From: an uncultured Lentisphaerota bacterium
Lineage (GTDB): Bacteria; Verrucomicrobiota; Kiritimatiellia; RFP12; UBA1067
Direction of reading: 5' to 3'
NCBI GenBank assembly: GCA_900321255.1
Contig: ONVK01000008.1
Coordinates: 1-40,400 of the forward strand
DNA: 40,400 nt
Made by a program: the position numbers and the translations under genes. The notes beneath the pieces are model-generated. The model ran no database searches. It saw only the letters and a program-made list of their open reading frames with translations, and was not told the DNA's origin. Shown in pieces: positions 6,013 through 14,562 of this stretch (its first letter is position 1; each line of letters opens with the position of its first letter).

Positions 6013-8082
6013 TCAGTGGACGAAGAGTATCTCGCGGTATTTCGGGAGCGGCCAGCGCGAGTCGTCGACGAGGCTCTCGAGCCGGTCCACCGTGCGGCGG
6101 AGATCGTTCATCGCCGCGACCTGCGCCTCGTGCCTGCTGCGCGAGAGGGCCTTTTCGAGGCGGTCGCACTTGACGTGCAGGTCGTCGAGTCCCGCGCCGA
6201 GCTTCGAAGAGAGCGCCGTGAGGCCGCGGATGCCGAACTTGAGCCCGTCAGACTTGGCCTGGCCGAGCGCCGTCGCGAGCCGCGAGAACTCGTCCGCGAC
6301 TACGGGCCGCACCATCGAGCGCGCGATCTCGAGCGCGATCGACGCCTCGATGCGGATGCGGCGGTGGTAGTCCTCCATGCCGATCTCCCAGCGCGACAGC
6401 ATCTCCGTCCGCGACAGGACGCCGTACTTCTCGAAGAGCGCGACGTTGCGCGGGTCCTTCAGCGGCGCGAGCGCGGCCATCGTGTCGCGCAGGTTGGGGA
6501 GCCCCCTCTTCGCGGCCTCCTTCGGCCACGCCGCGGAATAGCCGTCGCCCGAGAAGATGACGCGCTTGTGCGCCTTGACCTCGTACTGGAGGAGCTTCTG
6601 GAGGTTTGCGTTGAAGTCTCCCTTCATCCCGTCGAGCCGGTCGCAGATCGCGTCGATCGACTCGGCGACGATCGTGTTCAGCACCATCTGGCTCTGGGCG
6701 CAGTTCTGCGACGAGCCGGGCGCGCGGAACTCGAACTTGTTGCCGGTGAACGCGAAAGGCGACGTGCGGTTGCGGTCGGTCGTGTCCTTCGGGAGGGCGG
6801 GGAGCGTGTCAACGCCGACGCGGAGCGCCGTCTTCGCGGCGCCCTTCGTGCCCTTCGCGCCGGTCTCGATCGCGTTAAGGACGGCGTTCAGCTCGTCGCC
6901 GAGGAACACCGAGATGATCGCGGGCGGCGCCTCGTTCGCGCCGAGGCGGTGGTCGTTCCCCGCGCCCGCCGTCGTCATGCGGAGGATGTCGGCGTGCATC
7001 TCGATGGCGCGGATGATCGCGAGGAGGACCGTGAGGAAGATGGCGTTCTCGCGCGGGTTGTCGCCGGGCGTCAGGAGGTTCCTTCCGCCGTAGGCGATCG
7101 ACCAGTTGCAGTGCTTGCCGGAGCCGTTCACGCCCTCGAAGGGCTTCTCGTGCAGGAGGCAGACGAGGCCGTTGCGCTCCGCCGTCTGGCGCAGCACCTC
7201 CATGATCATCATGTTGTGGTCGACGGCGAGGTTCAGGTCCTCGAACATCGGCGCGAGCTCGAACTGCGCCGGCGCGACCTCGTTGTGGCGCGTCTTCGCG
7301 GGGATGCCGAGCTGCCAGAGGCGCGTCTCGACCTCGGACATGAACTTTAGGATGCGCGGCTTGATCGCGCCGAAGTAGTGGTCTTCGAGCTGCTGGTGCT
7401 TCGCGGGCGCCGCGCCGAACACCGTGCGCCCCGTCTGGAGGAGGTCGGGCCGCTTCATGTAGAACCGGCGGTCGATGAGAAAGTACTCCTGCTCCGCGCC
7501 GAGGGTGATCTCCACATGCGCCTTCGGCTGGCCGAACTTGGCCATGAGGCGCTCTATCGCCCTGGAGACGGCCTGTATCGACCTCAGGAGGGGCGTCTTC
7601 ATGTCGAGCGTGTCGCCCGTGAACGAGCAGAACGCCGTCGGGATGCACAGCGTCGCCCCGTTCTCGTGGCGCTTGATGAAGGCCGGCGACGTCGGGTCCC
7701 ACGCCGTGTAGCCGCGCGCCTCGAAGGTAGACCTGAGGCCGCCCGACGGGAACGAGCTCGCGTCGGTCTCGCCGCCGATGAGGTTCCTGCCCGAGAAGCG
7801 CTGCACCGCCTGCGCGGGGCCGGTCGGCTCGAGGAAGGCGTCATGCTTCTCGGCCGTGCCGCCCGTCAGCGGCTGGAACCAGTGCGTGAAGTGGGTCGCG
7901 CCCTTCCCGATCGCCCAGTCCTTCATCCCGTTCGCCACCGCGTCGGCGATCGACGGGTCGAGGGGCTTCCCCTCGCGCATCGTGGCAAGCAGCTTCGCGG
8001 CGACCGGCTTCGGCAGGAATGCGCGTATCGCCTTCTCGGAGAATACGTCTTCCCCGTAGTCCTTGATCTTCATGTCACCCAT
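6013..8082 (-). CDS. glnN: Type III glutamine synthetase (GlnN)
   Basis: 689 aa, the length of GSIII enzymes, which make glutamine from glutamate, ammonia and ATP and form double hexameric rings. GSIII landmarks are visible: SSFPSGGLRSTFEARGYTAW near the N-terminus, LGAEQEYFLID, EVAPAQFELAP, the NGSGKHCNWS block and RNRTSPFAFTGNKFEFRAPGS. The C-terminal 150 residues are helical with heptad-like patterns. The ATG at 8082 is preceded by GAGGAG 8 bp upstream, which is also the end of the DUF4340 gene. It sits inside an ABC exporter-like operon rather than with other nitrogen genes; no nitrogen regulatory gene is in the window. Confidence 0.95.
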   Translation of the reverse strand: MGDMKIKDYGEDVFSEKAIRAFLPKPVAAKLLATMREGKPLDPSIADAVANGMKDWAIGKGATHFTHWFQPLTGGTAEKHDAFLEPTGPAQAVQRFSGRNLIGGETDASSFPSGGLRSTFEARGYTAWDPTSPAFIKRHENGATLCIPTAFCSFTGDTLDMKTPLLRSIQAVSRAIERLMAKFGQPKAHVEITLGAEQEYFLIDRRFYMKRPDLLQTGRTVFGAAPAKHQQLEDHYFGAIKPRILKFMSEVETRLWQLGIPAKTRHNEVAPAQFELAPMFEDLNLAVDHNMMIMEVLRQTAERNGLVCLLHEKPFEGVNGSGKHCNWSIAYGGRNLLTPGDNPRENAIFLTVLLAIIRAIEMHADILRMTTAGAGNDHRLGANEAPPAIISVFLGDELNAVLNAIETGAKGTKGAAKTALRVGVDTLPALPKDTTDRNRTSPFAFTGNKFEFRAPGSSQNCAQSQMVLNTIVAESIDAICDRLDGMKGDFNANLQKLLQYEVKAHKRVIFSGDGYSAAWPKEAAKRGLPNLRDTMAALAPLKDPRNVALFEKYGVLSRTEMLSRWEIGMEDYHRRIRIEASIALEIARSMVRPVVADEFSRLATALGQAKSDGLKFGIRGLTALSSKLGAGLDDLHVKCDRLEKALSRSRHEAQVAAMNDLRRTVDRLESLVDDSRWPLPKYREILFVH

Positions 8083-8087
8083 ATGGT

Positions 8088-9776
8088 TCACTCCTCGACA
8101 ATGTCAGCTGAAAGGTCGTACACGGCGGATTCCGGCAGCACGAACACGGCGTCCGACGCGCCGACCGTCGCGAAGCACCCGCCGTCGGTCGCATCGCCGA
8201 CGAGGATGTTGCGCCTTATCGCGTCTTCGCGCTCGAGGTCTATCGCGACCGTGAGCCGCGGTTTTTCAAGCCCATAGCCGCCGAGATCGTCGGCCGAGAC
8301 CTTCAGCTTCACGATCCTCCCGGCCTCAAGGGGGTTCACCACGCCGAGAACGCGCGCCACGCCGTTCTCGGACACAGTGCCCTTGACGGACGACACCTCG
8401 ACGCTCCATGCGCGCCTGTCGCGGTCATAGACGACGGATTCCGTCCCGTTCGTGCCGGAACCCGTGACCGAAAGTCTCCTGACGGAAGCGGGGTCTATCT
8501 TCAGTATCTCGAGGCTGCGGAGATTCTCGAGGCGGAAACCCGGCCCGAGCGCCGCGCGCGACACGCGCACCTTGCGCTCGTCGGCCGAGATGGAGACCTC
8601 GACGCCGTTCTCGTCCGTGTCGCCGCCGCGCAGGGCGAGCACCGCCGAAAGAAGCGAGTCAACCGCCGTCGACGAAGCAGCGGCGGAGATCGGCGAGTCC
8701 AGCCGCCACGTGCCGTCCTCGTTCTTGGCGAGCATGCACGCGACGCCGTCGTCGACAATCGACATTCCCGACACCTGCGAAGTCTCGTACGGAAAGAGCC
8801 GCGTGTCGGCAAGGGCGGAGTTCCCGGGGGAGACAAGGTCCTTGAGCGCCGCATCGACCGTCACGACCGCCGCGCCGTTGTGGACAAGCGCGTAGACACG
8901 GCCTTCGCCGGCGTCGGAACCGAAGGAGATGCGCCTGTCCGAGCCGTCCGTCCCCTTGAGAGTGAGCGTGACGGCGCTTTCCGCGCCGAGCCCGTAGCCC
9001 GCGAGAAGCGCGTCCGACGCCTCCGCCACCTCGTTCGAGCCGCCGACCGGCCACACGAAATCGACCGCGCTCGCCGACATCACGTCGGAAAGGAGCTTCT
9101 TGATCTTCGTCAAGGACGCAGGGCCCTCGGTCGGCTGCACCATGAGCCACCCGTCGCCCTCCCTCCTGAAGCGCATGAACTCTCCGGCGCCGCGCTTCAC
9201 GTCGAACGACGCGACGGACTCCTCGCCCGAGGTGAAGAGCGTGCGGCGGCGGAACCCCGACGCCGGGACATCGACCGCGGCGAACGTATTCGAGGGGACG
9301 ACGAACACTGCGCGCACGTCGTCAATCGCCGCGTAGACGCCCGAGGCGGAGGGGGTGGGAGAGCCGAACGAAATCGCGGCCTCGGACGCACCGGCTCTAA
9401 TGCGCACGGCGAGCCGCGGGCTCTCGAGGCCGAAATCGGCCCGCGTGCGGCCGAGCCTGAGCAGCTCCTGGTCGCCGAGCGAGTCGTCGAGCGGAGCGTA
9501 CGCGAGCGCGTCGAGCAGCTTAAGCACCACCGCCTCGTCGACGCTGCCTGCGAACGGCTCGACGAGACGCCAGCTGCCGGTGTGCGTGAGGACAGACTCG
9601 ACGACGCCGCCGCGCGAGATCTCTATGAGCGAAACAGCGTCGTCGGGGAACGGCAGGAGGCTCGTGCGCTGCACGATCGCTGTGTCCTGGGAATCATTGA
9701 ACGTGAGGAGGATGTTCACCCCGAGCAGCGCCGCGATGCCGACGGACAGCCAGACGATTATGCGCATGTTCCTCAT
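8088..9776 (-). CDS. DUF4340-domain envelope protein
   Basis: 562 aa. One N-terminal membrane helix (MRIIVWLSVGIAALLGVNILL) is followed by a long periplasmic part of repeated beta-rich modules (VSLIEISRGG, GSWRLVEPF, DFGLESPRLAVRI; later TWRLDSP, YGLEKPRLTVAI), the pattern of DUF4340 proteins. These are regularly encoded next to GldF/GldG-like permeases and are presumed to work with them; their biochemical role is unknown. The ATG overlaps the permease stop (ATGA) and has GGAGA upstream. No catalytic motif is seen. Confidence 0.85.
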   Translation of the reverse strand: MRNMRIIVWLSVGIAALLGVNILLTFNDSQDTAIVQRTSLLPFPDDAVSLIEISRGGVVESVLTHTGSWRLVEPFAGSVDEAVVLKLLDALAYAPLDDSLGDQELLRLGRTRADFGLESPRLAVRIRAGASEAAISFGSPTPSASGVYAAIDDVRAVFVVPSNTFAAVDVPASGFRRRTLFTSGEESVASFDVKRGAGEFMRFRREGDGWLMVQPTEGPASLTKIKKLLSDVMSASAVDFVWPVGGSNEVAEASDALLAGYGLGAESAVTLTLKGTDGSDRRISFGSDAGEGRVYALVHNGAAVVTVDAALKDLVSPGNSALADTRLFPYETSQVSGMSIVDDGVACMLAKNEDGTWRLDSPISAAASSTAVDSLLSAVLALRGGDTDENGVEVSISADERKVRVSRAALGPGFRLENLRSLEILKIDPASVRRLSVTGSGTNGTESVVYDRDRRAWSVEVSSVKGTVSENGVARVLGVVNPLEAGRIVKLKVSADDLGGYGLEKPRLTVAIDLEREDAIRRNILVGDATDGGCFATVGASDAVFVLPESAVYDLSADIVEE

Positions 9777-11839
9777 CCGCGGAATCTCCTTCTCGCGGCG
9801 ACGGCAACAAGGAAAAGGAACACCGCGAACGGAACCGCCCCCACGAGGACGACGGCGAAGCGGAAGCGCCCCGCGCGGTCGAGCCCGGTGGACAGAACGT
9901 TCGCCTCGGCGCCGCTCGCGACCGCCGCGTCAGTCCCCGAAAGATAGGCGACGCAGTTGAGGAAGAAGTCGCGGTTCGCGTTCGCGCGCGCGGCGAGCTG
10001 GCCGTTCATCACGAACCCGGCGTCGCCGATCGCGACTATGCGCATCGGACGTATCGAGAGGTCCGCCCCCGCGCCCACGCCGCGCTCAACCGTCGCCGCC
10101 ACAACAGCCGTCCCCGCCTTGGCGAGGGGCGTGAACTCTATGCGGTCCGCCCCCGCGCCGGCCTCGGCCGCGGCCGAGGGCATGAAGCCGACGGGACGCT
10201 CGAGGACTATGCGCGAGCCGTGGAGGGGCTTTGATATCGCATGCTCGGAGAATTCGCCGACGACTACGTCGGTCGCGGAAAGCGTCTTCGCGCCGGCCGT
10301 GGACATCTGCGACGGGCGAAGCCCCCACCCGGGCAGAAGCGACGCGACGCCGCCGGAATCCGCGGAGGAGAGGAGCACGAGCATGCGCCCGCCGGCGCGG
10401 AGATACGAATCGACGCGGCCCGCCTCGGCGCGCGAGAAGTCCTCCTTCGCGCCGGCCACGACGATGAGGGCGCAGTCGGAAGGTATCTGCGCGTCTCCCG
10501 CGAGGTCGATGACCATGTTCCTGTACCCCTCGCGGGCAAGGTCGCGCGCGATGTCGCTCATCCCGAAGGCCCCGTAGTCGTCGCCCGCCGTCTCGCCGTG
10601 CCCGACGGTCCAGTACACGTTGCGGCGCTGGGGCGGCATCGTCATGCTCTGTATCGACGACGCGCATATCCTCTCGTCGAACCCGCCGGCGAGAGGCAGA
10701 ACAACGCTGCGGCGCCCCTTCTCGAAAACGAGGCTTCCCTCTTCTGCGCCGAGGCGCACAAGCCGCTCCGCCGGGCCGAGGTCCCAGAGGGGATCGACGA
10801 ACCGGAGGTCGATCCTCAGGCCGCCGAGCGAAGCAGACTCGCGCTGCAGCGATCGGAGGAAATGAGCCGTCGGGCGGAAGCGCGCGTCCCTGCGCGGAAG
10901 GAAGCACGTGACGGACATGTCGCCGTGCGCCTCGGCGAGAATGCCGCGCGTCCTCGCGGAGAACCCTGTCTCCACGCTGCCGACCGGCAGGTCGATCTTC
11001 GTGTCGAGCCTTCCGGCGAGCAAGGCGAGAAGCACGGAAAAGACGGCCGCGAGAAGCAGGGCGAAGGCGGTGGAGATGCGCAGGGAACGGCCTCCGCGGC
11101 CGCAGAACCGGCACATGGCGACGTTCTTCGAGGCGACGAAGAGGAAGAACGACGAGAACACGAGATAGGCGACAACAGTCCCCGAGGAGAAGAGCCCGGA
11201 CGACATGTCCATCACGTGCGCGTCTAAAGGCATCTCCCCGAACACCGTCCTTCCCTGGGGCGCGAGGGCGAGAAGCGCGGCCCATCCGCCACGGGGGATG
11301 CCGACGAGCAGGAAAAGCGACGCGCACGCGGCGGCGGCGGCGTGCCGGAACATCGAGCTCATGGCGACCGACACCGCGCACCAGAGGATTCCCTGGAGCA
11401 TAAGCGCGAGGAAGGCGGGGCAGAAGCCGAGCACGCCGACGCCTGCAAGCGCGGACGGCGCGTAGACGCGAAGCACGGCGACCGTCGCCGCGAAGGAGAG
11501 GAAAGTGGCGAACACCGTCATGGTGAACACGCCGAGGAACTTGCCGAGCGTGAACTCGCGCTCCCTCACCGGCGTCGTCAGGAGAAGCTCTATCCGCCCG
11601 GTCTGCAGCTCGTCGCTCCAAACGTCCATCGCGAGAAAAGCCGCAAGCGCGGGTAGGAACGGAGCGACGCCCATCGCCCACACGGACGCCACCGAAAGGT
11701 TCACGCCTTCGGCCGCGTCGAGACGGAACGCAAAGAGCGCCGCCGACGCCGCGAGAAAGCCGCCGACGGCGAACGCCGTCGAGAAAAGGCTCCTCGCGCG
11801 GCCGATCGTGCGGTTCCATGTGACGCGCACGGGGCTCAC
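9773..11839 (-). CDS. GldF-GldG-like fusion: ABC-2 permease plus periplasmic ABC auxiliary domain
   Basis: 688 aa. The first half is an ABC-2 type permease with about six membrane segments (for example FAVGGFLAASAALFAF, LAALLAVFS-type helices up to residue 290) and the conserved DELQTGRIELLLTTPV loop found in gliding-type permeases. After the last helix comes a GldG-like periplasmic region (DMSVTCFLPR, GLRIDLRFVDPLWD, GHGETAGDDYGAFGMSDIA, GGRMLVLLSS) and a final membrane helix before RRRFRG. In Bacteroidota GldF and GldG are separate; fusion is common elsewhere. The GTG start at 11839 overlaps the ATPase stop (GTGA) and has GGGAGG 6 bp upstream. The substrate is unknown; gliding should not be assumed. 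Confidence 0.85.
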   Translation of the reverse strand: MSPVRVTWNRTIGRARSLFSTAFAVGGFLAASAALFAFRLDAAEGVNLSVASVWAMGVAPFLPALAAFLAMDVWSDELQTGRIELLLTTPVREREFTLGKFLGVFTMTVFATFLSFAATVAVLRVYAPSALAGVGVLGFCPAFLALMLQGILWCAVSVAMSSMFRHAAAAACASLFLLVGIPRGGWAALLALAPQGRTVFGEMPLDAHVMDMSSGLFSSGTVVAYLVFSSFFLFVASKNVAMCRFCGRGGRSLRISTAFALLLAAVFSVLLALLAGRLDTKIDLPVGSVETGFSARTRGILAEAHGDMSVTCFLPRRDARFRPTAHFLRSLQRESASLGGLRIDLRFVDPLWDLGPAERLVRLGAEEGSLVFEKGRRSVVLPLAGGFDERICASSIQSMTMPPQRRNVYWTVGHGETAGDDYGAFGMSDIARDLAREGYRNMVIDLAGDAQIPSDCALIVVAGAKEDFSRAEAGRVDSYLRAGGRMLVLLSSADSGGVASLLPGWGLRPSQMSTAGAKTLSATDVVVGEFSEHAISKPLHGSRIVLERPVGFMPSAAAEAGAGADRIEFTPLAKAGTAVVAATVERGVGAGADLSIRPMRIVAIGDAGFVMNGQLAARANANRDFFLNCVAYLSGTDAAVASGAEANVLSTGLDRAGRFRFAVVLVGAVPFAVFLFLVAVAARRRFRG

Positions 11840-12546
11840 GCAGCACCTCCCTTGATCGCGGACGAAAGGCGGGCGCGGAGAGCCGTCCTGTCGACGCCGG
11901 CGGCCGTAACCGACGCGGAGATGACGCCGTCCCTGAGCACAAGGAACCTGGTCGTCCACTTCGCGAGGTCGTCAAGTTCGTGGCCAGTCGCGATGACGGC
12001 GGAAAACGCGGCCGCGGCGGAAAGCACGGGCCCGGCGGCTTCGCGCATCTCGCCGTCGAGCCCCGCGAGGAAGTCGTCGAGCAGCAGAACGCGCGGCCGC
12101 AGCAGCAGGGTGTCGGCGAGCGCCACGCGCTTCTTCAGGCCGGCGGAGAGGCTGCATATCGGGGAGCGCAGGAAGTCGGAGACGCGGCACATCTCGCACG
12201 CCTCATCGACGCGGCGGCGTATGCGCTTGGGGGGCTCGCCCTTGAGCGCCGCGCGGTAGACGAGGTATTCCTTCACGGTCATGTCCTCGTAGAGCGAGAC
12301 GCGCTCTGGCATGTAGCCGAGCTGCCTGCGGTAGCGCAGGGGTTTCGCGAACGCGTTCTGCCCGTCCACCATGACGACGCCGGAGTCGGGCGCGGCGAGG
12401 GTCGCGAGCACCTTGAGGAGCGTCGTCTTGCCGGCGCCGTTCGCGCCGACGACGCACACGACCTCGCCGGGGGAGACGACAAACGACACATCCCGCAAGA
12501 CTGGTTTCTTTCGGTAGGTAAACGCGATGTTTCGCACTTCGAACAT
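11836..12546 (-). CDS. ABC transporter ATPase (GldA-like)
   Basis: 236 aa, one nucleotide-binding domain that should power the permease fusion encoded next. Walker A is GANGAGKT (34-41), the Q-loop region LGYMPE, the signature CSLSAGLKKR instead of LSGGQ, and the H-loop His is 189 (ATGHE). Walker B reads LLLDDF, with Asp158 where the catalytic glutamate is expected and Phe in place of Pro. The gene opens the five-gene operon; its promoter box at 12557-12562 ends 10 bp before the ATG, and no strong ribosome-binding site fits in that gap. Confidence 0.9.
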   Translation of the reverse strand: MFEVRNIAFTYRKKPVLRDVSFVVSPGEVVCVVGANGAGKTTLLKVLATLAAPDSGVVMVDGQNAFAKPLRYRRQLGYMPERVSLYEDMTVKEYLVYRAALKGEPPKRIRRRVDEACEMCRVSDFLRSPICSLSAGLKKRVALADTLLLRPRVLLLDDFLAGLDGEMREAAGPVLSAAAAFSAVIATGHELDDLAKWTTRFLVLRDGVISASVTAAGVDRTALRARLSSAIKGGAA

Positions 12547-12556
12547 TGGCAGTGAT

Positions 12557-12562
12557 ATTATA
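12557..12562 (-). promoter_or_regulatory. -10 box (TTTTTGGTATAAT) for the ABC/glnN/sir2 operon
   Basis: Extended -10 with a T5 run immediately upstream, ending 10 bp before the ATG of the ATPase gene. The leader would be only a few bases long. No -35 hexamer is recognisable 17 bp upstream. Confidence 0.6.
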
Positions 12563-12612
12563 CCAAAAATTGCGGGTCGCAGACCGATCGCCCAAAAAGC
12601 GTGGCACAATTT

Positions 12613-12699
12613 GTGAGGCGGTGGCCGAAAGCTCCTCTTCATGGAGCCTCGGCGAATACGCCGTATCCATTCGCTCGGACTTTCGCTCCACCGCCTCAC
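12613..12699 (-). repeat. 87-bp structured intergenic element, copy A
   Basis: Bounded by a perfect 12-bp inverted repeat, GTGAGGCGGTGG and its complement, so the whole element can fold. Inside are a second stem (CGAAAG/CTTTCG) and a central GGCGTATTCGCC hairpin within GGATACGGCGTAT. It begins directly after the stop codon of the FAD oxidoreductase gene (TAA at 12700-12702). Copy B, at 29197-29283, is the same length and reads the same on the opposite strand. It lies in the 3' region of the gene, between it and the next promoter. Confidence 0.8.
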
Positions 12700-14562
12700 T
12701 TACCGCCGCACAAACCGCGGCAGATTCGCCGCGCCACCTGCCGGACGAGGAGATTCCGGGCTGGGATTCTCCAAAAGCGCCCGCAGGTCGTCAAAGCGCG
12801 AAAACGCGAGATCGTGTGGAGAAACGCCAAGCCGGACGCACAGCGCGGCGGCACGGCCTACGACCGTCCCCGTCATCCCGCACGTGTTCTCGACACGGTA
12901 GGAGCCGAGCGCCGCATAGGTGCCCGATATGTCCTTGCCGGCCGCGAAGAGATTCGGCACGTCTTTCGAATAGAGGCACCTGAACGGAATCGCGAACGGC
13001 TTGATTTCGACGCGCTTCCCGCCTGGGACGGCCCCTCCCGTGCGGAAAGCCCGCCCCGGGAACTTCGCCTCGACCGCCGGCGCCGGCATGTGCTGGTCGA
13101 GAAACCACGTCGTCGTGACGACACCGTCGTCGAACTTGCGCCCTTCCAGCATGTCCGTCGCCGTGACGACATAGTCGCCGACGATGCGGTGCGCGTCGCG
13201 CTTGGCGAGAATGTACCCCATCCAGTAGATTTCGGCCCGGGCGTAGTTCCCGGAATACTCCGCCTTGTTCTTGAGATAGTCCCACAGCCCGTAGATCGCG
13301 CGGAAGTTCCAGTCGCGGATAGCCTCCCCCTCCTTCACCGGATCGCGGTAGAAGCCCGAGCCCCAGCTCCAGTTGCCGGAAAGAATCCAGTCCGGCTTGC
13401 CGATTTCGGCGCCCACGAGCGCGTCTTCGTCGCGGTCGATCGTGAGCGCCCACGGACAGCGCGGGAACGGACGTGCGCCGTCCGCATTGCGCGCGAACCA
13501 CAGGCACGACGACTCGAGCCCGCCGGCTTCCCGGCGGCAGCCGCGAGGCGGCGCGAGCTCTTCGCCCGTCTCTTCGAAACATTCCGCGTCCCAGCGCGTC
13601 TCGGCGCCGGCCTGCTCGGCGAGCGAGGCGTCTCCCGTCGCGTCGCAGAAGAAAGCCGCACGGACGCGAAAGCGCCGCGACGAGCGGATGTCGTGGAGCA
13701 CGACGGACGCAATCGCGCCGTCCGCGCACCTCTCGGCCGCCACGCAGCGCGTCGACGCGAAGACGGCAAGATTCGTCTCGGCCCGGAGCCACGCGCGCAC
13801 ACGGCCGTCGTCAAGGATGTAGCTGTCCGCCAACGCCGGCCCCTGGTGCTTCGGCATCATCGCCCAGAGTTCGCGCATGTGGTCGGCGTTGCGCGGAAAC
13901 GGCGGCAGGGCGAGGCCGCCGTGAGGCCTCACTCTGCATTCGTTCGAGCCGTTGCCGCCGAAGAGCGGACGGTCCTGCACAAGCGCGGTGCGAAGCCCCT
14001 GCCGCGAGGCGGCGACCGCCGCGCACATGCCGGCGAAGCCACCGCCCACCACGACGAAATCATACATGCCGCCGGACGCGACCTCGAACGCGGGACGCCT
14101 TGGCCGCGCATTGCCCTTTGCAAAGCAGAGCGCGTCGACCCGCCCCTCGAATCCGGTCAGGTCGCAAAGCCTCACCTCCGTCGCCCCGGCGACGCAAACC
14201 GTCCCGCAGTCTTCCCAGTGCCAGGCGCCCTCGCCGACGCCGAGCTCCTTCGACGTCCAGCCGCCGACCTTGACACGGAATCTGCCGGGGCCCTGCGGCG
14301 CGACCCAGTCGCGTGTGCGCACGAAGAGCCGCCATTCGCCCTTCTCGCCGAAGTCCACCGTCGTGACGGCGTCTGCGACAGGCTCGCCGATTCCATGCGC
14401 AAGGAGATAGGGGGAGCCCATCCGGTCCATGAACTGCTGGTCGACCACCCACCCGCCGACCGACTCGAACGACTCCGCTTCAATGAAAACCTGGCCGTCC
14501 GAGGCGGCGGATGAAGCGGCGCAGACAAGCGCGACGGCGGCCGGCAGAAAAGACCTGAACAT
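12700..14562 (-). CDS. Secreted FAD-dependent oxidoreductase
   Basis: 620 aa. A signal peptide (MFRSFLPAAVALVCAASSAA) is followed by a beta-sandwich-like module of about 130 residues (VFIEAESFESVGGW, GEWRLFVRTRDWV) resembling carbohydrate-binding or golvesin-type domains. The FAD domain begins at about 150 with FVVVGGGFAGMCAAVAASRQG and GGNGSNECR, as in the FAD_oxidored family (PF12831), and includes DATGDASLAEQAGAE and a C-terminal YRVENTCGMTGTVVGRAAA block. Close relatives are common beside polysaccharide-degrading genes, but the substrate is unknown. It shares one base between its ATG and the stop of the beta-helix gene (TGATG) and is the last gene of its unit; element A follows it. Confidence 0.88.
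   Translation of the reverse strand: MFRSFLPAAVALVCAASSAASDGQVFIEAESFESVGGWVVDQQFMDRMGSPYLLAHGIGEPVADAVTTVDFGEKGEWRLFVRTRDWVAPQGPGRFRVKVGGWTSKELGVGEGAWHWEDCGTVCVAGATEVRLCDLTGFEGRVDALCFAKGNARPRRPAFEVASGGMYDFVVVGGGFAGMCAAVAASRQGLRTALVQDRPLFGGNGSNECRVRPHGGLALPPFPRNADHMRELWAMMPKHQGPALADSYILDDGRVRAWLRAETNLAVFASTRCVAAERCADGAIASVVLHDIRSSRRFRVRAAFFCDATGDASLAEQAGAETRWDAECFEETGEELAPPRGCRREAGGLESSCLWFARNADGARPFPRCPWALTIDRDEDALVGAEIGKPDWILSGNWSWGSGFYRDPVKEGEAIRDWNFRAIYGLWDYLKNKAEYSGNYARAEIYWMGYILAKRDAHRIVGDYVVTATDMLEGRKFDDGVVTTTWFLDQHMPAPAVEAKFPGRAFRTGGAVPGGKRVEIKPFAIPFRCLYSKDVPNLFAAGKDISGTYAALGSYRVENTCGMTGTVVGRAAALCVRLGVSPHDLAFSRFDDLRALLENPSPESPRPAGGAANLPRFVRR

Noticed and set aside
7478..7495. Further copy of the operator (AAAGTAC)
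   Set aside because: Only one half-site matches, the other arm does not pair, and it lies inside the glnN coding sequence.
9773..12546. Gliding motility machinery
   Set aside because: GldA/F/G-like ABC genes are widespread in non-gliding bacteria, and no other gld or spr gene is present.
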